Source: Planctomycetota bacterium (GTDB lineage: Bacteria; Planctomycetota; Phycisphaerae; UBA1845; UTPLA1). From it: a stretch of 64,000 nucleotides of DNA. Under the pieces are notes generated by a model. That model did not search any database and was not told the origin of the DNA. It was given only the letters and a program-made list of their open reading frames with translations. This document shows, piece by piece, positions 39,915-48,406 of this stretch. Position numbers and translations under genes: made by a program. The number at the start of each line of letters is the position of its first letter. Position 1 is the stretch's first letter. Where the stretch lies: the NCBI GenBank assembly GCA_016235815.1, contig JACRIM010000030.1:1-64000 (forward strand). Direction: 5' to 3'.

Positions 39915-40804
39915 GACTTCGCGGCCTGGTGCCTTCGCACCGCATGGCCGGCGGCGGCTTCCTCTACAACGTGATGATGGGAAAGGCCGGCGCGTTTCAT
40001 CTGCCGGAGTTGACGGCGCTGGGCACGGGCATACGAAAACGCGCTGTTACCATTCGGGTCTTCGTGCAGGACAAGGGACTCTCGGCCGTTCGCCATGACG
40101 TCGATCATTCGCGCGAGTGACTCGTCGTGAAATCCCTCGATCACTCCGCGATCCAATTGAAACCGGGAGAGCCTGGACCAGAACTCCACCGAACGCCGCC
40201 AGGCCGTTAGCGAGGCGAGCAGATTCATTCGCTTAAAAATGATGCGGTTCGTGCGGTAGGAGAGCATGGTTTGCGTCAGGTGTGTGCGCAACAACCGCTC
40301 TGGCTCGGGGTACCGCTCGCGAAGCGACTTTCGCAACTCCTCCCAATGCGGCCGATCGATCAAAGCGTCGGCACGAATCTCCCAATAGACGTGTCCAAAC
40401 GTGACGGTGGACCGACAAACAGCCATCTGCCGCGGAAGGAACTTATTGTGCGCCACCGTGTCCGCCGCGAGATGGGAAAGATAGCCGTATGCGAACGCGC
40501 GGCCCTCGTCAGTCTCGGCCTTGTCGAGGAGGCTCAGGCCGGTTGCCCAGCGATGGCAAACCTGCTTAACGCGGCTCATCTTCTTGGCGAGGACCGTGTC
40601 GGTGGCGACGTTGCCGTAGAGGAAATAGCGAGGATGGCGGGCAATGAGTGTCGCGAGCGCCGTGGGGAGCAGCCAAAGATTTCCGAGCAGATCGCTCGCA
40701 AACTTGACGTGCGTGGCCGGCCCCCAGGCAAACGCATCGGCCGAGACGGTAAGCACCACCCCCGCAGCGAAGGCGGCTATGAAGATGTTTCGACGGTTCC
40801 CCAA
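39911..40804 (-). CDS. Zinc-dependent phospholipase C-like protein
   Basis: A 297-residue protein with a signal peptide (about 1-26, 'VVLTVSADAFA') and the zinc-dependent phospholipase C fold marks: 'WGPATHVKFASDLL' (mature N-terminal Trp and His), 'YLYGNVATDT'-type segment, 'GYLSHLAADTVAHNKFLP' with the clustered His/Asp ligands, and 'FGHVYWEIRADALID'. The start appears to be TTG, with AGGA six nt upstream. True lipase activity is not shown for many members. It is convergent with the FG-GAP gene. Confidence 0.78.
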   Translation of the reverse strand: MGNRRNIFIAAFAAGVVLTVSADAFAWGPATHVKFASDLLGNLWLLPTALATLIARHPRYFLYGNVATDTVLAKKMSRVKQVCHRWATGLSLLDKAETDEGRAFAYGYLSHLAADTVAHNKFLPRQMAVCRSTVTFGHVYWEIRADALIDRPHWEELRKSLRERYPEPERLLRTHLTQTMLSYRTNRIIFKRMNLLASLTAWRRSVEFWSRLSRFQLDRGVIEGFHDESLARMIDVMANGRESLVLHEDPNGNSAFSYARAQRRQLRQMKRAGLSHHHVVEEAAAGHAVRRHQAAKS

Positions 40805-40932
40805 CCTATGTCCTCGGTCCCCGGAATTTTGATCCGTGCCGTATTCTAGTCAGGCGCAGTGGACCGCCGTCAAGGGGAGGCGATTGGGGCTGCTCGCCCG
40901 CCTTTTTGGGCAAATCGATATACTGCGGACCT

Positions 40933-41682
40933 ATGGACAACGGCGCTGCGGCAGTGGTTTTCGACACGTCTGACTATGCATCATGCTCGCGACGTGTGGC
41001 GTCCAGTGTGGTGGATTTTCTCGTGCTGCTCCTGATTTTCTCGGGAATGCAGGTTTGGTTCGCGTATCGTTATGTCCCCGAGGGCATTCGATCGATGCCG
41101 CCGTCCGCAGCAAGGCAGAAACTGATCGATCAGCATATTGCACCCGTGTCGAAGCAGATCACGATACTGAGCATCGGCGTGGTGGCGATCTACATCATCC
41201 CGTTTCGCCAGCTTCGGGGCGGGAGCATCGGCTATCGGCTCCTGGGCATTCGACTGGTGGATGCGACGGGAAATCCGCCGAGCCTCAAAGCGCTTTCCAA
41301 ACGAGCCGCAATCGTAGGATTCTTGATTTTCGTGGGTCTAATACCCGCGGCCTTCACCGCAGCAATGACCAAGGGATCCGGGCCGACGGCCAAGAGCCTG
41401 GTCATGCTCGGCGGCGTCGCGCTCTTCATGTTCATGGCTTATCGCTCCTGTGTTTCGCACGCTCGTCGTCAGGCTGTCCATGACAAGTGGAGCGGGACCT
41501 GGATGATTCGAAAACAGGCACGGGCGGCCGGCCGCGGGGACATCAAGTACCACACCGTTTTTTTGGGGACGTGGCCCATTCGCTATGTCGAGCTGGAGGC
41601 GGCTGACGCAAGCGGAGTGGACAGTGCGGCCGTCGCAGCACCGGCGACTGCTCGGCCGATCGGGCCGACCGAAGGCCCATAA
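40933..41682 (+). CDS. RDD family membrane protein
   Basis: A 249-residue protein whose N-terminal half carries the RDD pattern: 'ASCSRRVASSVVDFLVLLLIF' with the Arg and Asp in the first helix, a second helix around 'ITILSIGVVAIYIIPF', and 'GGSIGYRLLGIRLVDATG'. A third hydrophobic region follows. The tail of about 50 residues is Ala/Pro-rich. RDD proteins are membrane proteins of mostly unknown, possibly ion transport, function. The ATG at 40933 is preferred over one at 40906. Confidence 0.8.
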   Translation: MDNGAAAVVFDTSDYASCSRRVASSVVDFLVLLLIFSGMQVWFAYRYVPEGIRSMPPSAARQKLIDQHIAPVSKQITILSIGVVAIYIIPFRQLRGGSIGYRLLGIRLVDATGNPPSLKALSKRAAIVGFLIFVGLIPAAFTAAMTKGSGPTAKSLVMLGGVALFMFMAYRSCVSHARRQAVHDKWSGTWMIRKQARAAGRGDIKYHTVFLGTWPIRYVELEAADASGVDSAAVAAPATARPIGPTEGP

Positions 41683-41804
41683 CGGATGCAGCTCGCGTAC
41701 CCGCGCGGTGAATCTTCGTGTGGGTGCGGCATATAGTTGCATAGAGCGAAAACGGGGGCCGCGAATCTCGCGGCAGAGAATCACCACCGTCGCAGGAGGG
41801 GAAA

Positions 41805-42377
41805 ATGACGACGAGAATTATTCGCCGTGCAGTGATCGTTTGCGCCGCAATGTCATCCATTGGGTTGGCGGGGCGAGTCGATGCGCAGACGCGCAATTGC
41901 CCGACCGTCGGTAGCCAGGTGATTCGCGCGGACAGCGGTCAATCGGCCATCTTCCGCCTGAACGCAACCAACGCGGAATCGTCCGCCATCACCATTTTCC
42001 AGTATCCGCTCGGCGGCATCCTTCAGCAGGTCGGACCGACGGCATTGGATTACGCATTCGTACCCGGTCCGGATTTCAACGGCACGACGGATTTCACGTA
42101 TCGCCTGACGCCGCCGTTTGGCTGCGGCGACGGGGCGCTGCTTGGTCGCGTGACGATCGTCGGCGCACCAGCGACGAGCACGGCGGAGGGATTAAACGTT
42201 GACCCTGAAACCGGGATCTCACCGGTACCGCAGGAGGGTCTCGACCCATTGACAACGCTGGCCCTCCTGTCGCTGATCAACAGCGGATCGGGGCTTTGCG
42301 GCGTGGGCGGCTTTCCGTTCTTCCTGTTCGCGGGGGCGACACTGGTCTCGATGCAATCCCGGCGTTGGCGGCGATAG
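41805..42377 (+). CDS. Exported protein with Ig/cadherin-like domain and C-terminal sorting-like tail
   Basis: A 190-residue protein. A signal peptide ends near 'GRVDAQ'. A domain resembling the tandem-95 / cadherin-like repeat follows ('YPLGGILQQVG...DYAFVPGPDFNGTTDFTYRL'). The last 30 residues are a Cys-Gly motif, a hydrophobic helix and a basic end ('GLCGVGGFPFFLFAGATL', then 'RRWRR'), the layout of CTERM sorting signals such as MYXO-CTERM, but not PEP-CTERM. GGAGGGG precedes the ATG. Function unknown. Confidence 0.65.
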   Translation: MTTRIIRRAVIVCAAMSSIGLAGRVDAQTRNCPTVGSQVIRADSGQSAIFRLNATNAESSAITIFQYPLGGILQQVGPTALDYAFVPGPDFNGTTDFTYRLTPPFGCGDGALLGRVTIVGAPATSTAEGLNVDPETGISPVPQEGLDPLTTLALLSLINSGSGLCGVGGFPFFLFAGATLVSMQSRRWRR

Positions 42378-42421
42378 ACCCGTCCAAAGCCATGATTCGC
42401 TGCCTCTGCACCCGTCTTTTA

Positions 42422-42449
42422 TTGACAGACGGAGCGAGGCCGATACACT
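42422..42449 (+). promoter_or_regulatory. Promoter of tRNA-Gln
   Basis: TTGACA (42422-42427), a 16-bp spacer and TACACT (42444-42449). The predicted start near 42456 is about 9 nt upstream of the tRNA. Confidence 0.65.
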
Positions 42450-42464
42450 TCCTATGACTCTTTT

Positions 42465-42535
42465 TGGCCCCTAGTGTAACGGTAGCACCGCAGACTCTGG
42501 ATCTGCTTGTCAAGGTTCGAATCCTTGGGGGCCAG
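42465..42535 (+). tRNA. tRNA-Gln (CTG)
   Basis: A 71-nt cloverleaf: acceptor TGGCCCC pairs with GGGGCCA, D-arm 'TAGTGTAACGGTAGCA', anticodon loop 'CTCTGGA' giving CTG, T-arm 'AAGGTTCGAATCCTT'. The unpaired-looking U1-A72 start is usual for glutamine tRNAs. CCA is not encoded. Confidence 0.96.
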
Positions 42536-42579
42536 TTCACATTTCAAATGGAATCGATCGCTCACAAGGCGGCAGTGGT

Positions 42580-43149
42580 TTACTGACCGTTGACGGTGTG
42601 GCATTCGAAGCAGACGCGGGGGTTGGTCTTGTACTTCGGCGGATGTTGAGGCGGAAGTGGCCAGATGGGGTCGTTGCCGAGGTGGCAATAACCGCAGGCG
42701 TCGACTTCCTGATCGTGTGCGCTCCCGCGGAGGGCCGCGACGTCCGTGTTGCCAAACGTGTTTGTCGAGCGCCCCATGACGAGGCCGGCGTCTTGATCGA
42801 GCTGAGCGCTTATGACTTCGCCCTCGGATTCACCATAGACAGTGACAACGCCGTTACTTCTGTATTCACCGAGCGAATAGAACTGGATGGGGAATTGGCG
42901 CTGCGTGGTGCCGTCGTTGGATCGGATCAGAACCCGCCAATCGCCGCAACCGCAGCTCGCAAGCATGAAGACACCAAGCGGCGATGCGGCGGAACTGTCC
43001 GATGTGGCGAGTTTGAAACTACCGAAATAAGGGCTGGTGTTGGAAATGCCGCCGGGGATCAGATTCAAGCCGTCCGGTTGGGTAATAAACGTCGGAAAAA
43101 CGTTGCAGCCGACGATGATGACCGCGAGTCCAAGCAGTAGATATCGCAT
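42580..43149 (-). CDS. Lipoprotein with two CxxCH haem-binding motifs
   Basis: A 189-residue protein starting 'MRYLLLGLAVIIVGCNV', with lipobox Cys15. A beta-rich middle domain (about 30-135) follows, and the C-terminal 45 residues hold 'CGYCH' and 'CFECH', two c-type haem sites close together. It could be a small outer-surface or periplasmic electron carrier, or a cytochrome tail on an unknown domain. A strong GGGGAGGGG ribosome site lies 7 nt upstream, and a promoter is at 43204-43232. Convergent with tRNA-Gln. Confidence 0.72.
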   Translation of the reverse strand: MRYLLLGLAVIIVGCNVFPTFITQPDGLNLIPGGISNTSPYFGSFKLATSDSSAASPLGVFMLASCGCGDWRVLIRSNDGTTQRQFPIQFYSLGEYRSNGVVTVYGESEGEVISAQLDQDAGLVMGRSTNTFGNTDVAALRGSAHDQEVDACGYCHLGNDPIWPLPPQHPPKYKTNPRVCFECHTVNGQ

Positions 43150-43203
43150 AGCGTCCCCTCCCCGCAGTTCGGACGTGCAGGCCAATCCGAAATGCCTGTG
43201 TCA

Positions 43204-43232
43204 ATCATATTCAGAGTAGCTTGTCATTTCAA
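43204..43232 (-). promoter_or_regulatory. Promoter of the two-haem lipoprotein gene
   Basis: On the minus strand TTGAAA (43232-43227), a 17-bp spacer and TATGAT (43209-43204). The predicted leader is about 48 nt. Confidence 0.6.
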
Positions 43233-43363
43233 CGACTTGGTAATGCTCCGAATTCCTCGACGCCCCCTATTCTTGCGAATCAAAGGTCCAGGGGCAGGCC
43301 GGTGGAGCGACCCGACTTTATGGGCTAAGTCGTTGCCGCGTCTGATATTTAGGCGCGATTTCA

Positions 43364-43393
43364 TTGACCGCTCCGACTGCGTCCGGGTATGAT
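43364..43393 (+). promoter_or_regulatory. Promoter of the RTX-repeat lipoprotein gene
   Basis: TTGACC (43364-43369), an 18-bp spacer and TATGAT (43388-43393). The predicted leader is about 105 nt. Confidence 0.55.
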
Positions 43394-43505
43394 GAACCGG
43401 TTAAGAGCCTCGCTTACCGGGGGTGCCCACTCGCCAATTTAGAGTGCGGACCAAACAACGCGCGAATCAACCATGCCTCGCCCCGCTTCGCGCGGAGAGT
43501 GAACC

Positions 43506-46500
43506 GTGAGCCGTTTCCGACATAAGGCCAAAGCCGTTCTTTGCATGCTGCTGATCGGCAGTACGCATTATTGGGCGGGTTGCGGAATGTCGCTTTCGTC
43601 GAACCCGGACGAGGGTATTGTGATTCCACTGACGCCCGACCACCCCGTGGCGAAGTCTTTGGCGGGAAGTCATTTTGCCGATGCGACGGCCATTGTCGTT
43701 TTCCCGAGCCGTGGGCTGTTCAAGCTCGTCTTCAATGATGCAAACCGGGAAATGTCGGGGCATCTCAACGGCGCTCTGGGAGCGGCGACGATTTCGGAGT
43801 TCACCTTCGGTCGAGACGGACAGTCCGCCACGATGCAGATCAACCCAGTGACCAAGCAAGTTTCGAACCTGACCGCATCCAACGGCTTCAACTGGCGGCC
43901 GGTCTTTGCGAGCACGACGCCGAGGCCGACAAATGATCTTGCGACATTTAGGGCGGCGAACGCGGAGTTGATCGCACTGGAAACCGGCGCGTCGGTGCCG
44001 GGTACGCCCGGCAACACCCCCACCACGCCGACCGGCCCCGGCACGCCAACGACGCCGACCGAAGGTGGCAAACCGAGCGGCTCGTTCCCGATCGGATTGT
44101 TCTTTATCGCGGGCATTTTTGCATTCGTTGCAGACGTTTTGATCATCACGCTGCTCATCGCGCTCATCGTCGCCATCCTCAATGCGATCAACGGCTCGGA
44201 CATGAGCGGCAACGGGGATGGAAATGGCGATGGTAATGGCGACGGTGACGGAAATGGCGGTGGCGACGGCGATGGCAACAATGGAGCGACTTCCCCCCTG
44301 CCGCCGACGCTCGTCGCAGACACAGTCAGCACCGTTGAGGACACGCCCGGACTTTTTGCTGTGCTTGGCAACGACAGCGATCCGGACGGGACGCTTTCGA
44401 AAGCGAGCCTTTCGGTCACCGTGTCGCCGGGGCACGGCAGCGCCGTCGCCAACACCACAACGGGCGAGATTCTCTACACGCCGGCACAGGATTACAACGG
44501 GCCTGATACGTTGACTTATCAGATATGCGACGACGGCAACCCGCAGAACTGCGCGACAGCGGCGGTCACGATCTCCGTGACGCCGGCGAACGATGCGCCG
44601 CGGGTCATTACTCCTATTCCGGATCAGGCTGTGCCGGTCGGCGGTACGTTTAACCTTGACGTCGCGGGTGTCTTCACGGATATCGATGCTGGGGATTCGA
44701 TCCTGCTCACGGCAACGCTGGCTGGCGGCGCGCCACTGCCAGCGTGGATTACCTTCACGCAGGGGAACGGACAATTTGCCGGCATGCCCAAGTTCGGCGA
44801 CCGGGCAACGCTGACGGTCGCGGTTTCGGCGAAGGACACCAACAATGCGGTCACGACCGACGAATTTCAGTTGACGGTGACGCCGGGGCCGCTGTTCACG
44901 GGTGACGACGACATCATCGATTTCAATTTCATCATCGCGAGCGACTATGTCGCCGGGTCGCAGTACGACGCGCTGGGCGGAAACGACAACGTCACGCTCG
45001 CGAAGACGCCATTGGCCGCGATGACGGCGGGGTTCGATCCGCTGAATACGTTTTTAGGGAACGCGGGGAACGACACCATTCGGGGCGGCGATCTCGATGA
45101 TCGGATTGACGCCGGCGCTGATGATGACTTGGTGTTTGGCAGCGCGGGCAACGACACGCTGGAAGGCGGGCCGGGGATCGACACGCTGGATTACTCGCTG
45201 CTGGCCGGGGCGGTGTCCGCCGATTTGCAGAGCGTGTTGACCGTCAAATCGGCGCCGAATGAGTTGGGCGATCCGGTCAGCGATCAGATCACGGGATTTG
45301 AGAATCTCCGCGGCACGCCGACGGGCGGCGACTCGCTGCGCGGGTCAAACGTCGCCAACGTGATTGAAGGACTTGGCGGCGACGATGCGATCATGGGGCG
45401 CGGCGGCGATGACACAATCAATGGCGGGCCGGGCACGGATCGAGCGGATTTCTCAGGTACGCCGTTTGAGTATGCCTATGCGTTGGAAACAGCGAATCTT
45501 CGCGTGACGGATCAGGTGGCGGACCGTGACGGCAGCGATCTGTTGATCGAGATCGAGCGGACCGGGTTCAACAGCGGCTCATTGATTCTCACGATCGTGA
45601 AAGGCACGGCCGGCGCGGACGTCGTTAATGGAACCGGCGGGGATGACCTTGTGCTTGCCTTTGAGGGGAGTGACACCGTTAACGGTAGCGCGGGTTCGGA
45701 CTACGTATTCGGCGGGCCGGATGTGAATCGGATTGATTATTCGCTGCTCGCGGATGCGGTGACTGTGAATTTGCTCGCCGGAACCACAGCCAAGGCGAGC
45801 GGCACGGACAACCTACGCGACATTCGCGATGTGACTGGAACGCCGCAGTCCGACTCGATCACCGGCGACAACACCGACAACAACCTCATGGGCCTCGCAG
45901 GCGGTGACACGATCAACGGTGAAATGGGTGGTGACGTGCTCGTTGGAGGGCCCGGCAATGACGCGCTGGACGGCGGCCCGGATACGGATCGCGCGGATTA
46001 CACGGGGCCATGGTATGAGTATTCGTTCGACCTCAACATGGACTTGACGATTGCCGTGCTGGATTCGATGGAGAGCCGGGACGACACGGATTCGCTGGCG
46101 AACATCGAGCGGATTCGATTTTCACCGACGGATGATTACGAGTTAGTCGGCGGCAGCGCCACGGGTGATACGCTGGTTGGAACGAATGGGAATGATCTAC
46201 TGCTCGGCTTTGGTGGGGCGGATTCGCTGACCGGCGGGCAAGGGAACGATCTGCTGCTTGGCGGCGCGGGGACGAATACGGCGGTGCTGCAGGGGTCGAT
46301 CCTGCAATACAACTATGCGTTCGGGCACAACGCGGTGAAGACGGCGGACACGATGGCCAATCGTGATGACACCGACTATCACGTGGGCATTGTGAGGATC
46401 ATGTTCCTCTCGCAGGGGACGTATGATCTGCGGGCGGGGACAAATGGGAATGACGGAGTCACGGGAACGACGGGCAAAGATCTGCTGCTTGGGTTTGACG

Positions 46501-47213
46501 GCGACGATTCGCTGTTCGGAAGCGATGGAAGCGATTACATGCTTGGGGGCGGTGGGACGAACACGGTGGATTACTCCACTGTCGGTGGAAAGGTGATCGT
46601 CGACCTGAATGCTAACATGACCACCTTCAAAGACTTTGGCGCGCCTGGGGGGCAAGATCAGCTACGCAATATCTCAAACGCCATTGGTTCTCCGTTCGAT
46701 GACTCATTGAGCGGGGACGCCACGCCGAACGTGCTGAGCGGCGGGGACGGGAACGACGAGCTTCGAGGACGTGAATCAGGCGACACGCTTAACGGCGACG
46801 CAGGCGACGACACGCTGTTTGGGGACGTGGGCGACGACACGCTCAACGGCGGAATCGGAAATGACACGCTGATCGGCTTTGCTGGTAATGACACGATGTC
46901 GGGCGGATCGGGGAACGACGTCTTCCTGATCGACTTGTCAGGTAATGCCGCGCCGGGCGTCGATGTCATTTCGGACTACGAATTCGTCGGCACAGACACG
47001 CTTTTCTTCGTTGGCGTGACGGACTTTTCGGGCGACATGACCATTAACAATGCCGATGTGGCCGCGATCACGACCTTTGCCGACTCAGGCGGCGACCTGC
47101 TCATCTCATTTGCGGGCGGTGGTTCGATTCGCTTGAGCGGCCTCGCCGGACAGGGGATCAACAGTCTCAACGCGTTCATCGCGGCCGGCGGGAATGTGGT
47201 TGTCGTGCCGTAG
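43506..47213 (+). CDS. Large lipoprotein with cadherin/Ig-like domains and RTX calcium-binding repeats
   Basis: A 1235-residue protein from a GTG start with GGAG upstream. A lipobox gives lipidated C26 ('YWAGCGM'). A Pro/Thr linker (about 160-190), a very hydrophobic segment (about 195-228) and a Gly/Asp/Asn-rich run of about 25 residues follow, then a tandem-95/cadherin-like domain (about 265-365), a putative Ig domain (about 370-460), and many RTX-type nonapeptides ('GNDTLEGGPG', 'GGDTINGEMGGD') from about 500 to 1160. RTX repeats fold on calcium, usually after secretion. A lipoprotein signal with RTX repeats implies surface tethering rather than type I secretion. Confidence 0.87.
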   Translation: MSRFRHKAKAVLCMLLIGSTHYWAGCGMSLSSNPDEGIVIPLTPDHPVAKSLAGSHFADATAIVVFPSRGLFKLVFNDANREMSGHLNGALGAATISEFTFGRDGQSATMQINPVTKQVSNLTASNGFNWRPVFASTTPRPTNDLATFRAANAELIALETGASVPGTPGNTPTTPTGPGTPTTPTEGGKPSGSFPIGLFFIAGIFAFVADVLIITLLIALIVAILNAINGSDMSGNGDGNGDGNGDGDGNGGGDGDGNNGATSPLPPTLVADTVSTVEDTPGLFAVLGNDSDPDGTLSKASLSVTVSPGHGSAVANTTTGEILYTPAQDYNGPDTLTYQICDDGNPQNCATAAVTISVTPANDAPRVITPIPDQAVPVGGTFNLDVAGVFTDIDAGDSILLTATLAGGAPLPAWITFTQGNGQFAGMPKFGDRATLTVAVSAKDTNNAVTTDEFQLTVTPGPLFTGDDDIIDFNFIIASDYVAGSQYDALGGNDNVTLAKTPLAAMTAGFDPLNTFLGNAGNDTIRGGDLDDRIDAGADDDLVFGSAGNDTLEGGPGIDTLDYSLLAGAVSADLQSVLTVKSAPNELGDPVSDQITGFENLRGTPTGGDSLRGSNVANVIEGLGGDDAIMGRGGDDTINGGPGTDRADFSGTPFEYAYALETANLRVTDQVADRDGSDLLIEIERTGFNSGSLILTIVKGTAGADVVNGTGGDDLVLAFEGSDTVNGSAGSDYVFGGPDVNRIDYSLLADAVTVNLLAGTTAKASGTDNLRDIRDVTGTPQSDSITGDNTDNNLMGLAGGDTINGEMGGDVLVGGPGNDALDGGPDTDRADYTGPWYEYSFDLNMDLTIAVLDSMESRDDTDSLANIERIRFSPTDDYELVGGSATGDTLVGTNGNDLLLGFGGADSLTGGQGNDLLLGGAGTNTAVLQGSILQYNYAFGHNAVKTADTMANRDDTDYHVGIVRIMFLSQGTYDLRAGTNGNDGVTGTTGKDLLLGFDGDDSLFGSDGSDYMLGGGGTNTVDYSTVGGKVIVDLNANMTTFKDFGAPGGQDQLRNISNAIGSPFDDSLSGDATPNVLSGGDGNDELRGRESGDTLNGDAGDDTLFGDVGDDTLNGGIGNDTLIGFAGNDTMSGGSGNDVFLIDLSGNAAPGVDVISDYEFVGTDTLFFVGVTDFSGDMTINNADVAAITTFADSGGDLLISFAGGGSIRLSGLAGQGINSLNAFIAAGGNVVVVP
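44209..44285 (+). repeat. Low-complexity GGNGAY-rich coding run
   Basis: A tandem array of the hexamer class GGAAATGGCGAT encoding Gly-Asn-Gly-Asp repeats within the RTX lipoprotein. Such runs are prone to slippage and length change. Confidence 0.7.
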
Positions 47214-47322
47214 TCATGCCTGTCATCCGAGCCGCGCAGCGCCGTCTCGCGGGTCATTCGGCGCACAACTCGCCAAACAATACTACAACGCGCCGTTGCG
47301 ATCAGAAACGCAGCACTCCGCC

Positions 47323-48252
47323 CTACAGATTCACTTGTTCCAGCGTCAGTCCATAGGCCGCGAGATTGTCGAGCAGATCGTTGTACAGAAACTCCTCAAA
47401 GCCGGGGACGGTGATGGGGTCGAAGCGAAGGACGCCGTCGAGCCAGCCGTTCACGGTGGAGCGGTAGAGATTCGGATCGATGAAAAGCTGAAATGCATGG
47501 TCGGACTGAGTCACGAACATGTGCTTGGGTTGTGCAGCGGCCTCAAACACGCGGAAGCCCATCGAGAACGGCGTCACGCTGTCGGTCGGCGAATGAATGA
47601 AGAGCTTTGGCATCTTCGCCTCGGCCACCCACTTGCGCAGATCCCAGTCGGGCGACGTCAGGGCGGCTGCACCGATGTCCAACGCACCGCCGAGTTCGGG
47701 GAGCACTTTGTAGTATTCAAGAAAACTCGACGCAATCTCATAGAGATCCATCGTGCTCTCGAAAATACATGCGGTAAACGGATATTCGGGGGCCAGGCGA
47801 CCGAGCACAGCGGTGCCCAGGCTCACGCCGATGCCGACGACCACGTCGTCCTCGTCGAGGGCATACTCGACGACCGCGCGCGTGCCGTCGAGCAGGTTGG
47901 CCAGCGTCGGCTCGCCGCTGCTGGTGCCATATCCGGGATAGTCAAAGAGGATCACTTCCCAGCCTTTGTCCACGAAGAAGGGCAAGGTCACGACATATCG
48001 ACCCATATTGGCGTCATTGCCGGGAACAACGACGATGATTCCGCGAGAGGTGCCGGTCGGCTTGATGCGCCAAAGGCAGACCGATTCACCGAGCGATGTT
48101 GTCACCCTGTGTTCGGTGTAGGCATATCCAAGCTCGGTGGGCAGGTATCGATAGGTCGTCGAGGGTTTGAGTATGAACGGATCGAGCACCTCACTGCCGC
48201 AACCGGCCGCCGCAAGCATGAACATCACCATGGCGCAACAAACGCGTTTCAT
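47323..48252 (-). CDS. Alpha/beta hydrolase lipoprotein
   Basis: A 309-residue serine hydrolase with a lipobox ('LAAAGC', C18). The triad reads S144 in 'GVSLG', D224 in 'SPTDSV' and H252 in 'SDHAF'; the oxyanion region is 'VVVPGNDANMGRY'. It resembles the BAAT/dienelactone/prolyl-oligopeptidase-like 'alpha/beta hydrolase of the Bem46 type'. Substrate unknown. AGGGG stands six nt before the ATG. The gene is divergent from the PQQ propeller at 48407 and convergent with the RTX lipoprotein. Confidence 0.85.
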   Translation of the reverse strand: MKRVCCAMVMFMLAAAGCGSEVLDPFILKPSTTYRYLPTELGYAYTEHRVTTSLGESVCLWRIKPTGTSRGIIVVVPGNDANMGRYVVTLPFFVDKGWEVILFDYPGYGTSSGEPTLANLLDGTRAVVEYALDEDDVVVGIGVSLGTAVLGRLAPEYPFTACIFESTMDLYEIASSFLEYYKVLPELGGALDIGAAALTSPDWDLRKWVAEAKMPKLFIHSPTDSVTPFSMGFRVFEAAAQPKHMFVTQSDHAFQLFIDPNLYRSTVNGWLDGVLRFDPITVPGFEEFLYNDLLDNLAAYGLTLEQVNL

Positions 48253-48406
48253 GAAATCCCCTTAATTCTGGCGAGGTGGAAACCGAACCCTGACGCCAAG
48301 GGAATCATCAGGGCCGGCTAAATGGAGTGCAAGAGGCGCGGATGGAATTGCCGCATTAGAATGGGCGGGCTACGATGGCATCCGAACCAACCGAGGAGAT
48401 CACATC

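Larger units (their letters stand above)
43150..43505. other. Divergent regulatory spacer
   Basis: A 356-bp gene-free stretch with one promoter for each neighbour (43204-43232 minus, 43364-43393 plus). No small gene or structured RNA is convincing between them. Confidence 0.5.
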
